Assembly (NCBI RefSeq): GCF_032854445.1
Contig: NC_088301.1
Coordinates: 40,165,187-40,229,186 of the forward strand
Reading direction: 5' to 3'
Length of the DNA stretch: 64,000 nucleotides
DNA from: Liolophura sinensis
Lineage: Eukaryota; Mollusca; Polyplacophora; Chitonida; Chitonidae
A program made the translations under genes and the position numbers. The stretch's first letter is position 1; each line of letters begins with the position of its first letter. Shown here piece by piece: positions 37,501-51,389 of this stretch. The notes beneath the pieces are model-generated. The model was not told where the DNA came from. It did not search any database and saw nothing but the letters and a program-made list of their open reading frames with translations.

Positions 37501-40500
37501 TTTTCGCCGATCTCGATTTATTAGTGTACGAAATTACATCTACTCGATATATTCCCTGACGATGATTGCAATTTACTAATATACAATATACATATATGCA
37601 GTAAAATACAACATACATATAATGAATGGCTGTTATTATATACAAGCATGCAAGGGGATATATATATATATCAAACAAAAAAACAAAAACATCATCATGT
37701 ATAAATCTGTACAATAAATATGCTGGACAAACTATCTGTGTATATATATAGTGACACGAAAGAGCTTGGGTTAGCAAACTAAGTCTGTTGTAATCAACTT
37801 AATTAAATCTATCCAGTCTTTTTCCATGCATGACCACGTATAGCCTAAGGCTTTAGGTCAACATTAATACATCACTGTAAGTGAAATATTTCCGGAGAAT
37901 AAGGGACGCCCAAATTTTATCACCTTATAGGCCTATATATGATATGCATCTATTGGAAAGGGTCGGAAATCCAATGTACATACATCAACAAGACCTGAAA
38001 CATCTGTCGTTAATCGAAGAAGACTTAAACACCTACAGGAATAGTCAATTTGTACAGGTGTTATTCGAGGGCAACGCTTGACGTCAAGCCATCGAGATTT
38101 TGTAGAGAAGCAGCTATTTTCGGCACAGCTCATGCTGGTCGCGACATCCACCTTCGATCTTCTGGTTAGCCGTTTTCTATAGTAGCCGATATAAATCGTG
38201 TGAAAAAATGATCTGGTTGTAAAACAAGCCATGTCAAGGACAGCTGAAAAGCAGATGTATATACATATGCACAACAGTAAGATAGTTTCCCACGACATCT
38301 CTAAGAGAGATGTCTGGAAACAAATGCAACACATCATATATTTACACATTTTAACAGCAATATTCCAGTAACAAATGTCAAAAGCCCAACTGTTGCTGCC
38401 TCTAATTAAATTTTGCCATATGTCACCGACTGTTACAGATATAGCTAGCGGGCGCCAATTCCTGGAACAGGCCTATAGCCCTGATGTATGCCAGGATAAA
38501 AAAACTACTGCAAGAGTGGTTGAAGGATGCGAAAAAATCGCAATTTTCTCAGGAAACCAATATTGGCCTGCATCGGTGTAATCTCAGATACTGTTGACTA
38601 CATGTATAAACACAAATATAACCCAACGAAACAGTGGTTGCCCCTTCGGTATTTCGGAATCTTTCACCAAAACAGTTTTGACAGGTGACATACACGGCTG
38701 CTTATTGATGTGTATGGCATATAAAGACATATATTTTCACTTTCTGGCCATTCTTGTAAGACAAGGCTTTATGTCATTGTCAAGGCTGAAAATGACAGGG
38801 TGCTATAGTAAAAATAGTAAGGATATATCATGTTGAATGTTGCACAACTAATGTTACATACCATGTGACTCACTCCACATTTCAACTCTGCCATTAAAAA
38901 TTTTTAGCGTAAAAAAATTGATAGCTATATGGACTAGTATGAAGTTGAAATCCTGCAAAACACGTTTAACATGATCTTCGTATATAAAACAATTATATAT
39001 GTCAATCTGAATGTTCTTTGGATTGGGAAATATAGTTTTCCCACTGTCGACGTATACATGTATATAATTAATTATATATACATAGATATATAATTATATA
39101 TAGATAGATATATGGTGATATAGGTCAGTGAAGAGGTTTGCAGTTGAATGCATGGTCTCCAAAGGCGTCTTTTTTTGTATGCTTGTGTGAAACACGGCAT
39201 GTCATGCGTGTGTTGGCTTCTATAATGTGAAGTTAAGGCCAAATTCTTTGAAGCGGAGTTCTTTAACTTTGGTCAGTTTTTTTAAACTTAACTTAACTTA
39301 AGTTATTTAAGTTTAGTTTTGTCCGTATTGCTTTATGTCACCTTGTTCTTGGTTGAATTCTTTGACTTATATGCCCACTACTCTGACTTAAGCTGAATTC
39401 TTTGAATTGCATCGCGTTCTTATTAACAGTTCAAGCCGATATCCTCGACAAAAGGTGGCAGTTGTTTGTGTGTGTGTATATATATAGCGACCGAGTTCCT
39501 TGGATACGGGGCAGGATTAATGGGACTTTCTGCAGCTACTCTGTGACACCATATAGTTGTTTGCAATACTGATGAAATATTTTTTATAACCAAATGTATA
39601 TTGATGCATGTTACAGTTTTACATATACTTCATTTTATGACATAGCGTATATATATTTCATGTATGTAACAGTAGGGTCATCTGAAATATGGAAATGATT
39701 GACTCGCCACGTACGTCGCCCCAACGGCAAACCGACTAACAGAATTATGGTATCCCTTCTTATATATATCCGGCTATATTTGTCGCCATGCGCACTGAAG
39801 GGACCCATTTTAAGGTTTGTTTACTCTTGGGCGTCTAAAAAGTATTCATGAACTAGGTAATAGGGCTGCTTAATTCTAAGTCGTTCTGAATGGAAGAGTC
39901 TTTAAGAAAAGTAGCTCACCAAAGGTCTAAATAGACGTGTATCAGAAGCCAAGAGTTTTATCACATATTGCACGCGGGTAAATATGTATGCGTTCAATGA
40001 AAACGCGATTTGAGTATTGTCTGCATTTATGAAATATGACAAACCAGATAACTGGATTAGATCACTTGCTTTATTAACACAGGAAATACACCAAATAAGT
40101 CATGCAGAGCCTTCTTTGAAATCCCAGATTTAAAATTTGTTACAGGATATACTTCGCTTGTATGCATGGAGTGATTTATGTCCATAGCATTGCAGGGCAG
40201 GACAAAAAAAATATTGTTGACTTGAAGTATACATGTTTATCTACCACCTTATATGCTGATTTCACATCGAATTAATATATATATTTAATTGGCGTTTATA
40301 CCGAGCCTACCTTTCAAATCTATATCATGCTTATAATTATAGGCGTGTTTATACGTTAAGGAACACAAAGCACATGCACCGCGGTTGGTGACCTGACTTC
40401 ACTTAAGGAGGAACAGATTTGTGAGATTTCTGGACACAAAGCCGGGAAGAACGAGAAAAAAAAAAAACAAAACAAAACAAAAAAACAACATTGACGTCAA

Positions 40501-40844
40501 CGCCTTCTCCGCACGTTATATACATGCAGGTCTACACAGGTATCGACACATTGTATGGTGCGTTCAGCCCAAGCCCATTCATGCAGAAGGTCATTGCTGT
40601 GAACAGTCTCAGACGCACATGGGGTAGGCCAGCCTGTACACATTGTGCAATGGAATGCGTCCAGATAAAAAGCAGGTCATATTTGCCCAGCCCGTCGTGT
40701 CTCCCACGGCCTGGATAATTTGGAAAGCCTGTAGGGCAAGAGAAGGTGAAAAGCAATGGTTTGGAATTCTATGCTATCCACGTTTGGCCACTTTATGAAT
40801 AGTCCTATGTACATACAAGAACAAAACTTGCTTCAGACAATCTC

Positions 40845-40846
<2 letters not shown>

Positions 40847-40876
<30 letters not shown>
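40847..40876 (+). repeat. A30 run
   Basis: Thirty consecutive A. It may be the tail of a retroposed copy, but no parent sequence is recognised upstream. Confidence 0.9.
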
Positions 40877-40877
<1 letters not shown>

Positions 40878-43869
40878 AGCCCAGACCCGCCCTGCGACAT
40901 ACAATTCTGTTTGAAATATAAATGAAGTGTTTCAACATGAATATCTTTCCATATATCACAAATGCATGCAGTAAGGTAAAATAACGTTGCTTTGCAAATG
41001 TTAAGTACACTTGCACGCAAAAAGCTTCACTGACCACACCCCTCGGTCAATATTTCTTGCCTAGCTGCTTATATAATGCATGGATGCACTTTGACTATAT
41101 ATGCTTATGTTTATTCAGAAGTATAACTCGTAACACACTGGTTATGGTTATCTGTTTGTATTCTTAATGCACCGTCAATCCTCCAAGCAAGGTCTGCCAA
41201 CAGAAAATTTTATGATCTCTTGTGATGATAATGACAACCAAGGGAGTCGGCAACACAGTTTTTTTTTTATTAATTATCTTCCTTTTCTTGATTTGTCGTT
41301 ATTTAAACTTCATATACAGGAATGGCGCAAGCTAAGCGATGATGATGTAGTTACTTGAACGAATGCCTTTAGCTGGCTACATTTATGGGTGTCACCGCGC
41401 TTTTGCAAGCAGGTTCTACTGCCTGTACGTATGCACGAGTATAAATATACGAAGGGTCGTTGATTCGTAGATCTGGTCTGTGACAAGTGTGACACTGTAC
41501 CAAATAACCTTCAGTGAGTTGCTTTAAAGAGACATTGTACAGGTACAAGGATAACTGGTTGTTCCCACATTTATTGTGAAAGCCTGCTAGAAAATTCCAT
41601 GCATGCACACGCATGTTCTTTCAAGTTTACGCTGTACGGCATTGGCCACGAGATCATTTGATAGAACGTGTTGCGCTAGAACAGGTTTTCAACCTACTCG
41701 ACAGGCGTTTAACAGGATTGAATAGTAACGGCAAAGAAGAAAACTTGGAGCAGGTGTAATTTATTCTGCTTATAATTGAATACACATGGCGCATGTGCCT
41801 TGCATTGAGAAGGAGCGGCAGGGACGGAAGAACCGGTTTGTGTATATATACCTGTAATCAAGGTGACCATATATATAGTCTCTGTACTACCATTCATCTA
41901 TATATCGTGCTCAGCAGTCCTCTGATGAACTACACCACTTCATTCATAGATACAAAATTACCATACTATTACTAGATCAACCATTCATCCGGGTCAACGG
42001 CACTCGTAAATTCACAGGACATTCAGTACATATACATGTGTGTCTGTACAAAGCAGGGTCGTGCATAAGATGTAAGTTTCCACAAACACATAAGTATACT
42101 TCAAGGAGTGTGCATATAGGTCTAGCATACATGTGCGATATTTGTATTCTTGAGTTCAATTGCATCGGTTATATACTCTGGTGATGACCCAGTGTTTAAA
42201 AGAGTTGAACATTTTCACCTATCGTATATATGCTGACGTAAAACATAATTAGAACGCACAAGCCTAACTGCTTCTCCCTTCCTTTCACTTTTTCTACATA
42301 TGCAAAACATAAAACAAAATGTCGCCTTATTTATAATTAGACATTGGTTTTGATAACGCGGAGACGTGACAGGATTCTACTTCTACTTGCAACTCAAAAT
42401 TATTATTTATGTTCTGCAAGGTTTAACACTTCAGTTCAGGTATTCACGAGCGATGGTTTAAGGTATTTTAGATGGAAAGCTGTTTTTCTTAAATTGACAA
42501 ATGAGGCATATTGTGTCTATTATATTATATTGTATTTATATAAGTGCATGTCCCTGTTGCTCTTTGTTTTATTTTATTTTTTTTGTCAGCTATTATGTAT
42601 CATGCAGGCATATGAATCTTGGTTTGTAACCGTATAGGCAAAAATATAAGAAACTGCGATATCTCATGTATATAGTGAAGCTTCGCACCACCTACTTTGT
42701 GATCTTTCGCTTTCGTGTATTCTGTTTACGATGTTTCGAATGCAACTGACGCGTATATATGTTAAATATACAGCCCATCATTCTGTCTGCTTACATACCA
42801 GACAGGTTCCTAAGCACGTGCTTGTTTTGACATACACACATAGGCCTGTATAGGTGAAGGTAAGGGAGTGGGATATACATGTACATCTCGCGATGAGAAA
42901 TTGCTTGTACAGGTGTGTGTGTCCCCGCACAAGTCTATATACATGTATTACGCTGGGCAGACCGTGTCTTATGTGGATAAACAATTTATTACTTTATTAA
43001 CAATTGATTAACAAGGCGTCGACGTATGTGAATATCTTTATCACGTTTGATGACGTTTTATCAAGGGATAGCGATATTAACATACCCACAGGTGATAATG
43101 TATTTAGTACTTATGTAGAAACGGTCGTAATAATGAACATAAAAGTTTATCATGCACATACCAAACTTCTTATCTATACATAGTGTTTATACGTCCTCAC
43201 CAATATATGTTGTCTAAAATTCTTTCTGCAGTTTACAGTCAAGGATATGAAAAATTTACTTTCATTGATAGCGGAAATCAGGGAATTTCAATGATACAGC
43301 ACAGACACCAAAATCACCACCTCCATCTGATGCAGAGCAGACCAGTGGAAAAAATCTCAACGTATAATTATCTATGGTGAACACGTGTATGCAGCTGAGC
43401 CTTAAAGATCATATACACAGTTACATAAGAAAAATGTGGGTCTTCATCCTGACCGAGACGACACCATGGCACAGTGCTCTTACCACCGGATGGTATAAGC
43501 GGCTCCTGAGCAAATATTCGCGTGCCCTTGTTCAAACATTTCCGGTCGATAGTTATTGTTGTGTTGGTGCAACTGGACAGTGTGTGGAGGGCCTCTTCCA
43601 GTCGTATAGCGCTAGTGTTTCGTTCGCAACGGCACGGCCATCATCAGCAACATCAATGCCCGTATGGGTTTCAGATCACGGGCAATTAATGCACTTGTAT
43701 ATCAGATGAGCGAGACGGTCGTGTGCATCTAATATGACTCATATCTGAGGAAATAACCCAAATCAGTTGTGTCAGTGTCCGTTGTGCGCAAAATCTAAAC
43801 AACATGACCATTTATTTTCATACCCTATATAACCTTTCAGCTATAACAACAAAACGTATGTATATCGTA

Positions 43870-43913
43870 TTCACGTGGTTTATTGCAAGAATTCATGTGG
43901 TTTATTGCAAGAA
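43870..43913 (+). repeat. 22-bp tandem duplication
   Basis: TTCACGTGGTTTATTGCAAG.. is repeated once immediately, with a single C/T difference. The first copy contains the E-box CACGTG. Confidence 0.9.
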
Positions 43914-44339
43914 TTCATCAATCGGAAGACATTACTGTTACCATTCCGATGCATGAACAGTTTCAGAAATTACCATAAGTACAATTCTGGATGCCGTGAT
44001 TGCGTGAGTGGCTTATTTTGAATCCACGCTTTCTGCTTTGTTGAGCAAAAGATACTAAAGGTTGCCGCTGTGCATTTGTATTTGTTGTCCATTTGCAAAC
44101 ATAGTTGACGACCATGTACTGGATTTGTACATTTTTTAACACCAGAGAAATATACTTTCCCTTTATAATTGTTGAAAGTATTAGATTTGTTGGAGATATG
44201 TACGAAAATAATTGAAAAAAAAAAAACAAAAACAAAAAAAAAAACACACATACACACAGACAAAGTATGTTGGAAATATACTGATTAGAAAGACTTCCGC
44301 GTTATCACTTTCTAAGCCCAAGTATTGTCACGAATATAA

Positions 44340-44605
44340 AATGGTAATTGTTGTTGCATCGCTTGACGCTCAGCACTGAGAGGTAAGAGCAAGGAAACAG
44401 AACTGGTTGGCCTGTGACTGGGTGGGCCGTCATATCTGGTGTCCTCTGCATTATAATTCAGTGGTGGAAGCACTTTAGCTGCATGGACTCGTTCTGTTAC
44501 AGGATGACGCAGTATACGTACACACACCTAATGACTCCTCGTCATCATATGGCTGAAGAGTTGCTAAGTACGACGTTAAACCCCAAGCATACATGCATAC
44601 ACACA
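44340..44605 (+). repeat. SINE with GACGTTAAACCCC tail
   Basis: Diverged body (..CGCTTGACGCTCAGCACTGA.., ..GCTGCATGGACTCGTTCTGT..) and a clear tail ..CTAAGTACGACGTTAAACCC... Confidence 0.7.
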
Positions 44606-45830
44606 ACACGAATATAGTATAGCAACGACATGGACACAAATACAGCTCAGACACGACGTGGACACGAAATGGCACATTTAAAGAATTAAGTCATTTCCTA
44701 AAATGCAGAAAAACTAATTCTGCGTTTAATTGGTTACTTGGTTCATCCCGTGTTTTACTGTAAGCTCAAGAGATATGTGCTAAGTTGCGGGTGCCATCAC
44801 CCTTAAGACTGTCCAAGAAACTGTTCTGTTTTTATTTTATACCCGATTCCTTGTTACTTCGGTTAACTTGAGTCACGTGTTTTCTGTATATACTCATAAA
44901 TGAATACACCTGCATGTATATTTATATTGTCTTGATTTACATGTAAGTGGACACATGCGGACATACACTGTCCGACTATAGCAAAAATGGATTTAAATGG
45001 CGCATTTCTGCATGGAGGTTACATAATATATAAAGTATATAGGAAATGTCACTATATTACTGTTCGCCATAAAATGCCACATGGAAAACCCGTATGAAAT
45101 ACACATATACAGACAGAAAATAAATCCAAGGAAACTTAGGCACATTTAACCAAAGCAATTTCATCACACTATGTCCGTTACATCCTTGTAGATTTGTCAG
45201 GGATTTTCTGTATTGAATATAATTACTACATGCATAGTCGTTGAATGACATTCAAACTTTATCGTATAAATGTTATCCTCTAAAATCAGGAGAAAAGAGG
45301 TTTCGTAACAAAAGGATATCTCATACGCTCATCATTAATGTTAGAATGGAGATACTTATACGTGATCTGATCTGTTCGTAAACATAAGAGAAACTGAGAT
45401 TTGTTTTACGCATGCAGACAATCATGCTACCAAACTATCATTATTTTGACGTTGATTGCAGGCCAATCCCAAATACCACTTGGCTGTATGTATGAGATTT
45501 CTGCGATATGATAAATCAAACATGAGAACATACCTTCCTGTAAAACTATAATCTCCTTACACATGATTCGCGTTAATGGTTCCATATGTGCGTACATGAT
45601 GGTTTTATGCTCACTGATACATGCTCTGGACGTTCGGTGTATTGGCACAATTTGGCCATGAAATGGTCTTGTACACACTGTAAGTTATCCTCATATTTCC
45701 ACTTTTACACAAATAATGCGGTGACTCTGTTGACAGTTAATTTGGTTATTTATTAAACTTCATATTTCTCATCAAATTTTTACCTCTTCCGATCTGAGAT
45801 GTCAAGGCATCCAGCATAAAATTTTACAAA

Positions 45831-45871
45831 GAGTGAGTGCTTGGGGTTTAACGTCAAACTTAACAACACAA
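45831..45871 (-). repeat. SINE tail fragment
   Basis: GAGTGCTTGGGGTTTAACGT is the reverse complement of the common SINE tail. Confidence 0.65.
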
Positions 45872-46704
45872 AGAATGTAGGCCTATATAGGTGAACACCC
45901 AAGTCGAAAAGCAGATTTGGGTTACAGGGTGTGTGTAAACTTATACAGACAAATTAACACTTCTTATATACGCCCTGATTTTCTGCATGAGAGAATATAG
46001 AATAAGTGGAAACTGGCACTTGCAATCATCGGAGTGTAACAGGAGGTCTCTGACTCTGTCAGATACAGCCAGCTACCGCTGCGTGTGATATAGCTATAAA
46101 TGAACCCAGCTAGCATGTAATGACCTCCAAAACAAGAACAAATGTTACTGTCTATGTGGGACATGCTAACCCAAGTAGGTCGATCGCGACTCGGTTGTGG
46201 GCGGTGAATTCGCTCCTTGGTAAGTAAGGCCAGCCAGAGCGAAGAAGCACACGTGTAGTATGTAGTGAGTGAACTTGGAACGCGCTGATACGGCTAGGTC
46301 TGGGCCACAAATACATAACCTCCCAGGGGTTATGTATGCACTATACACAGCTCCTGTTTCCAGTACCATATGTGCTCTGGCCTGACTTGCGCGCGTATCA
46401 GCTATTGCTCTGCACTGCTACAAGGACATCGAATTTCATAACAGCATAGCATGCAGGCGATGTGTGTGTAAGAAATGTTTGAAATACCTCATCTATACGT
46501 TTAAGATGTAGGCAATGCAGATGGAGTGAGATATTGGGTCTTTTTAAAGCACAACTTTACCCTATAAACGACCCTATTGTATATGTGTATAAAAGAAAAG
46601 GGGCCATATACATATATACACTCATTTCAAAACTCAGATGTAATCACTAAAATTTACACATGGCCGACAGATAAACGCATAACTTTCACGTTAAAATGAG
46701 ATAA

Positions 46705-46750
46705 ATTTTCATCATGCTCTACCAACTGTGCTATCAGGGTCTCTGATCTA
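46705..46750 (-). repeat. tRNA-like SINE head fragment
   Basis: The minus strand reads GATAGCACAGTTGGTAGAGC, a strong box A. No box B is found at the expected distance, so this is a fragment, not a tRNA gene. Confidence 0.55.
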
Positions 46751-47129
46751 ATGATGTAAATTTTAGAGTCAAATGGAAAAACTTGCCTGTGTTTGCAACC
46801 CTAAAAATGAGGGTCCCAAATATATACGGTCAGTGTTTCAACCCTAAAAATCTGTCTTGTTTAGAGCAATGACTGTTGTTGTTAGCATCAAACAATTCGA
46901 CCCTTATTTTCCGATCCTATATTTCAGGGTCAGTTTGCCTGGGGCCCTGAAAAATTGGGTCAGGCTGACCCTAAAATTTTGACAGTGTACAATATCAGAT
47001 CAAATACTCAAAAAGAAGTATTTGTTAACTGGTGTTTTGTTGTATTTTGAGAGAATGAATGATTATGGCAACCCCATTTCGGAAATATTTCAGCCACATC
47101 GTATATTAAAGGAGGATTACATGCGTATA

Positions 47130-47375
47130 TTTGTTTATTCATCTGATTGGGGTTTTACGCCGTACTCAAGAACATTTCACTTATACGACGGCGGCCAGCA
47201 TTGTGGTAGGAGGAAGCAGGGCACACCCAGGGGAAACCCACGATCACCCGCAGGCTGTTGGCAGACCTTCCCACGTGCATTCGGAGAGGAAGCCAGCATG
47301 GGCTGGACTTGAATTCACATCGACCGCATTGGTGGGAGGCTCATGGGTCATTGCGCCGTGTCAAATCGGCATCAC
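47130..47375 (+). repeat. CGGCGGCCAGCAT-family repeat, longest copy
   Basis: From TTTTACGCCGTACTCAAGAA through CTTATACGACGGCGGCCAGC, GGGGAAACCCACGATCACCC and GAGAGGAAGCCAGCATGGGC to CATCGACCGCATTGGTGGGA and the GGCTCATGGGTCATTGCGCC end. Open frames across it are repeat-derived. Confidence 0.85.
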
Positions 47376-50300
47376 AGGCCGCCTATATATGCGTATACAC
47401 GTGTGCCTGCATATTTAACAATTATAATGTAAAGGTTAAAGGTATTTAGTTGTTAAAAGAATGTCTCAAACCTCGAAGAATAAAGAGAACTTATACATAC
47501 GCTTCACAGCCTTACATACAGAGTAGCATGATCTGCATTACCCAATATATGAATAAGCTGTTTACATTGCTTTGTAATTGAACATGTGACCTTTTGCTCC
47601 CCAATGAAAGTATTGCTGCATCACTCCATTGCCAGTATAATTATCAACATAATACTTTCAGAGAACTGTTATTCGCACCGTGTGGGTCTGTCTTCTTCAT
47701 GTAGCCATGGCATGTTAGAATCAGTTCGAGTGTGTACATATACATATATGCAATGCAATCTGTAACGATCAAGGACTAATCACAGTTTCGCTGGTGTTCG
47801 TTATGGCCGGTTGATAACATTGTGGGTAGGTGGGCTAGCATGCATGGAGAAATGGCCCAGGCTAATCTGTCAAGCGGCTTCAACGGGAGAAATGTGGCAA
47901 GAGGGGTGATTTGAAGCGAAAAGGTGGGGGTCACACGAGTTTCCTATCTGGCAGCTTACACCCGTGATGGATGGCCGACCGCTGGCTGCACCGGCATACT
48001 CTATATAGGAGAGTAACCTGACTAGGGTACTGAAGGACTAAGGCCTCTAATGTAGCACATCACCAGGGTCGTCCACTTGACTCGTTCTGCAACATTATAT
48101 GGGCTCAGTTTGCCACGGTCTTTAATTAGAACATGCATTTTATTTTGGCAGTTTCACCTTGACACTGACGACGTAGCCATCCCGTGAGCCCTGTACAATC
48201 TCAAGACGAGGGTTTCCATGTACTGGAGCTACCCTTTCTATTATTAGTCCATTGTAACACAGTGATCCTTACACATCACCTTAAAAAAAAGAAGAAACAA
48301 GTGGCTAATTAAGGTTTACCTGGGACGCAAGGCGTGAGTTGCTCTATGATATAGAAAAGACGTAGTGAGGCTTAAGACTTTGTTACACATTTTATACCAA
48401 TTGCCGGGCATCAACCACTTTGTCCTTGATGTCCAGATCAAAGGCATCACGCTGTTTCATAACTAATTGTGTCTTAATTCCGGGGCTTGGGGATGTATCA
48501 TCACCGTGATGAAATAGACATCTACGTTGGATATATGAACAGTTGTAATCAAAGCCAAAGTGCAATTCATCCAAAGCCATCATAACGGTCTGGTCGTCAT
48601 CTACTGTCATCAAAAGTTATATGATCGATTCGAGTTCATTCGATACGAACTTAATAAAAAGTTTTAGAAGCATTTAAATTGTATATACCATAATTATCGT
48701 ATATATGTTTGACAAATCCCAGGTGAGAATGTCCTAATTGGTAACATTAACGTTGACGTCATCATTCAGATTCTTTCGTCAAGAATTCAAATGGTACACA
48801 CGGGTATGAATACAGATATATAAATCTTGTGCTAAAGTTTACATTTATACTGAAAATAAATAGTCCTCCAAATTCAAGTCACTATGTTTCAAGTATATTT
48901 GCTAGATCCAGTTCAAAATGTGATGATTTCAATCTACGTCACACGTTATTGATTTAAAAACTAGTGTGTTAAGGATAGTCCACTAAAACTTTTTTGCTCT
49001 CAGATCTTAACTTCTACAATACACTCTTGATAGATATCGACAGAGCGTTCAGGATCTCTGACGAAAATAATAAAAAAAAGTCACTGTCTTAACGCTGCTC
49101 TGCTGTAGTCATTCATAACATAGTTGTATCTACTTCCGGCTAATTAACCAGAGGTGAGTGGCGGTATAAGGATTCCAATTTATGACATTAACTTGGTACT
49201 TTTATGAACAATTACAATAAAAAAAAGCATTAATGAGATACCTACATCTGTATTCGACCCAGTAATTATTCACAGTATATTTTCTCTACATCATCATGTC
49301 AAGAGCATAGTTCATAGCGGGATAATGGACACCAGGCTACACGTTGAGAATATCTACTTCCGTTTCCGGCAAAAAGGCACTCGGACTTCCGCTCTGTGTC
49401 AAAACAAAAATATGAAATATTTCACTGTATAAACACATAAACATATGTTCTTGCACCTTTATATCATTTACGTCTAGATTAATGTATATTACGTCTGCGT
49501 TTTGAAATGACTATTTGAATAAACATATAAGTTTAATGCTCATCAGACGAATAACACCAATGCCTGGAGGAATAACGTAGAAAAGATCTTATAAAAAGAG
49601 GTATAAACCCAAAATCTATGAGTGCAATTAGGCATATTAGCTAAATTCAGGAAAACGTCAATCCTTTCGTTGTTAATAAATTATAAATGAATCCATCCTT
49701 TCAAGCAAAACATTTATATTATGTATATTAACGCAATTCTTTTTAATTCACTTCTTTCCAAGGGTTATGTCAACAAATCCATGCATCATGAATAAACAAT
49801 ATATGCATATATCTTTATTATAATTATAATGGCTGAGTTATCCATTTTTGGTTACAAGATACAACTATTTTATTTGTCCAGACTGGTATTGGTAAGGGAT
49901 TTCTAGAAAACAAAGAAGAATGTTTGAAAACATAAAAAGTAAAGAGTAAAATTGTAGTTCTAAAAACTTATCTGAATTCAGCTATACAGATATTGATATT
50001 GCTATACATACACACAAAATGACAAAACCTCTCGAGCGACTATGCTACGTCGGTAAATCAACGCTGGACGCATATTTGCTCGACCCAGATAGTGAATACT
50101 TCTCATGTGCTACATTTACTTATAACACGAACGACACACACAAAAAATTATTTCCGATAAATGCAGATGTAAAGACTGTAGATCGAAGGAACTATCTGGA
50201 GAGAAGTATGAAATTTACAGAACCTCTAAAGTCGTTGCTGGTGTTTACAACATGTCTTCTGCTACTAAGCCCCAAGCAGCTGTTTTTTGGGGTTTCGTGA

Positions 50301-50643
50301 CCTTATTTCCAAGAAGGAAGTGGACTCTTCTGTTGTAACCGTCTCGGCCAAATTCCAAGATAAGGAATTTATCGATCTGCCCGCGGCTTTCTACGAAAAG
50401 CAAACCGGTCAAACCCTTTAAAAATTCATGAAACCTTTCTTTTTGTAAAGTAATACACATGTACATTGTATGATTTTTCCGTTAGTGACCTGTTATTTGT
50501 AAGCACTGTAGAAGGAATAAGTAGAGACGCGGGGGCAATTCCGTAGCCGCCTCCGCCGGTCGGGCAATTTGACAACTAAAGTTATGTAACGTCGCTGAGG
50601 CATAGCGAGAGTGCTGCAGACCTCGATTCGCGAGCCCAGATCC

Positions 50644-50826
50644 TCAGAGAAGGAAGACCAGGGGAAGGGAATAGGGGGATGACAAGGCCGCAGACAGACT
50701 GATGTGCCGTGCTAAGCTCAGGGTCATCCAGCGGCCAAGCTCGATGAATGGCAGCCTTCCCATACCGCCAGAAAGCAGCTTGTGATCGATTTGTGTGGCA
50801 CAAGTGATGTCTCTGGGAATGCGCAT
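50644..50826 (-). other. weak 60-codon open frame with TATA/CCAAT upstream
   Basis: An ATG frame of 60 codons starting MRIPRDITCATQIDHK and ending in a hydrophobic run. On the same strand TATAAAA (+ coordinates 50909-50915) and CCAAT (50935-50939) lie upstream in the usual order. I recognise no domain. It may be chance. Confidence 0.15.
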
Positions 50827-50957
50827 AGTTTGTCTCTCATCTTCCCATTATCTCAACCCTGGAGCGCTTCCAAATGTTGCACGCATATGACGCCTTACGC
50901 AACCTAAATTTTATAACCCCTTTCCAATCTCGCAATTGGCTGATATCAAGTAGGAAA

Positions 50958-51389
50958 CTATCCTCCGATCAACGTTAAAGCTCTCAAACTTAATACTATA
51001 GGCGATATCCACACAAGCTGTGCGGCTAAAAATAGCGTTGCTGGAGTGACCTTAAGCGGAGGAAGGTCAAACTGTGTTTGCAAACCCGGCGGCGTTTGAA
51101 GACGAGACGTCAATACATGGAAATATTTAGACATTCCTGCTGCGACACGGTTTGTCTTCTGTCCATAGAACGTGGGCTGTAAAAGCAGCGCGCTCTCAGG
51201 GGCCCGCGAATACAAGGCCAGGAATCGCCCCAGCAGATGACGGGTTCGACCGAAGGCACACAAGCCTCTGGAACCAACTTCAGGAAAAACATTTCCCGCT
51301 GGAATTTCTGCAGTGACGTTCCCAATCGACACAGACGTCTTGATAGGATTCCAGGGCATCTCTTTGCGGGAAAAGGGCAGAATACGCAT
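50958..51389 (-). other. unrecognised 143-codon open frame
   Basis: The longest unexplained open frame of the distal 29 kb, starting MRILPFSRKEMPWN, inside a GC-richer patch. No domain, signal peptide or repeat is recognised. Splice sites were not resolved. It may be chance or an exon of an unknown gene or element. Confidence 0.15.

Larger units (their letters stand above)
34611..43869. other. gene-poor region, part 1
   Basis: No recognisable coding. It holds an AC microsatellite, an inverted pair of tRNA-like SINE heads near 37.4 kb, TA-rich stretches near 39.06-39.12 kb and a 30-base A run at 40847-40876. The 138-codon minus-strand frame at 37933-38349 matches nothing I know. Confidence 0.5.

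Noticed and set aside
37933-38349. 138-codon minus-strand open frame with a hydrophobic stretch
   Set aside because: No domain recognised and AT-rich composition like the flanks; probably chance.
51239-51252. Box B-like GGGTTCGACC
   Set aside because: No box A at a suitable distance on either side.
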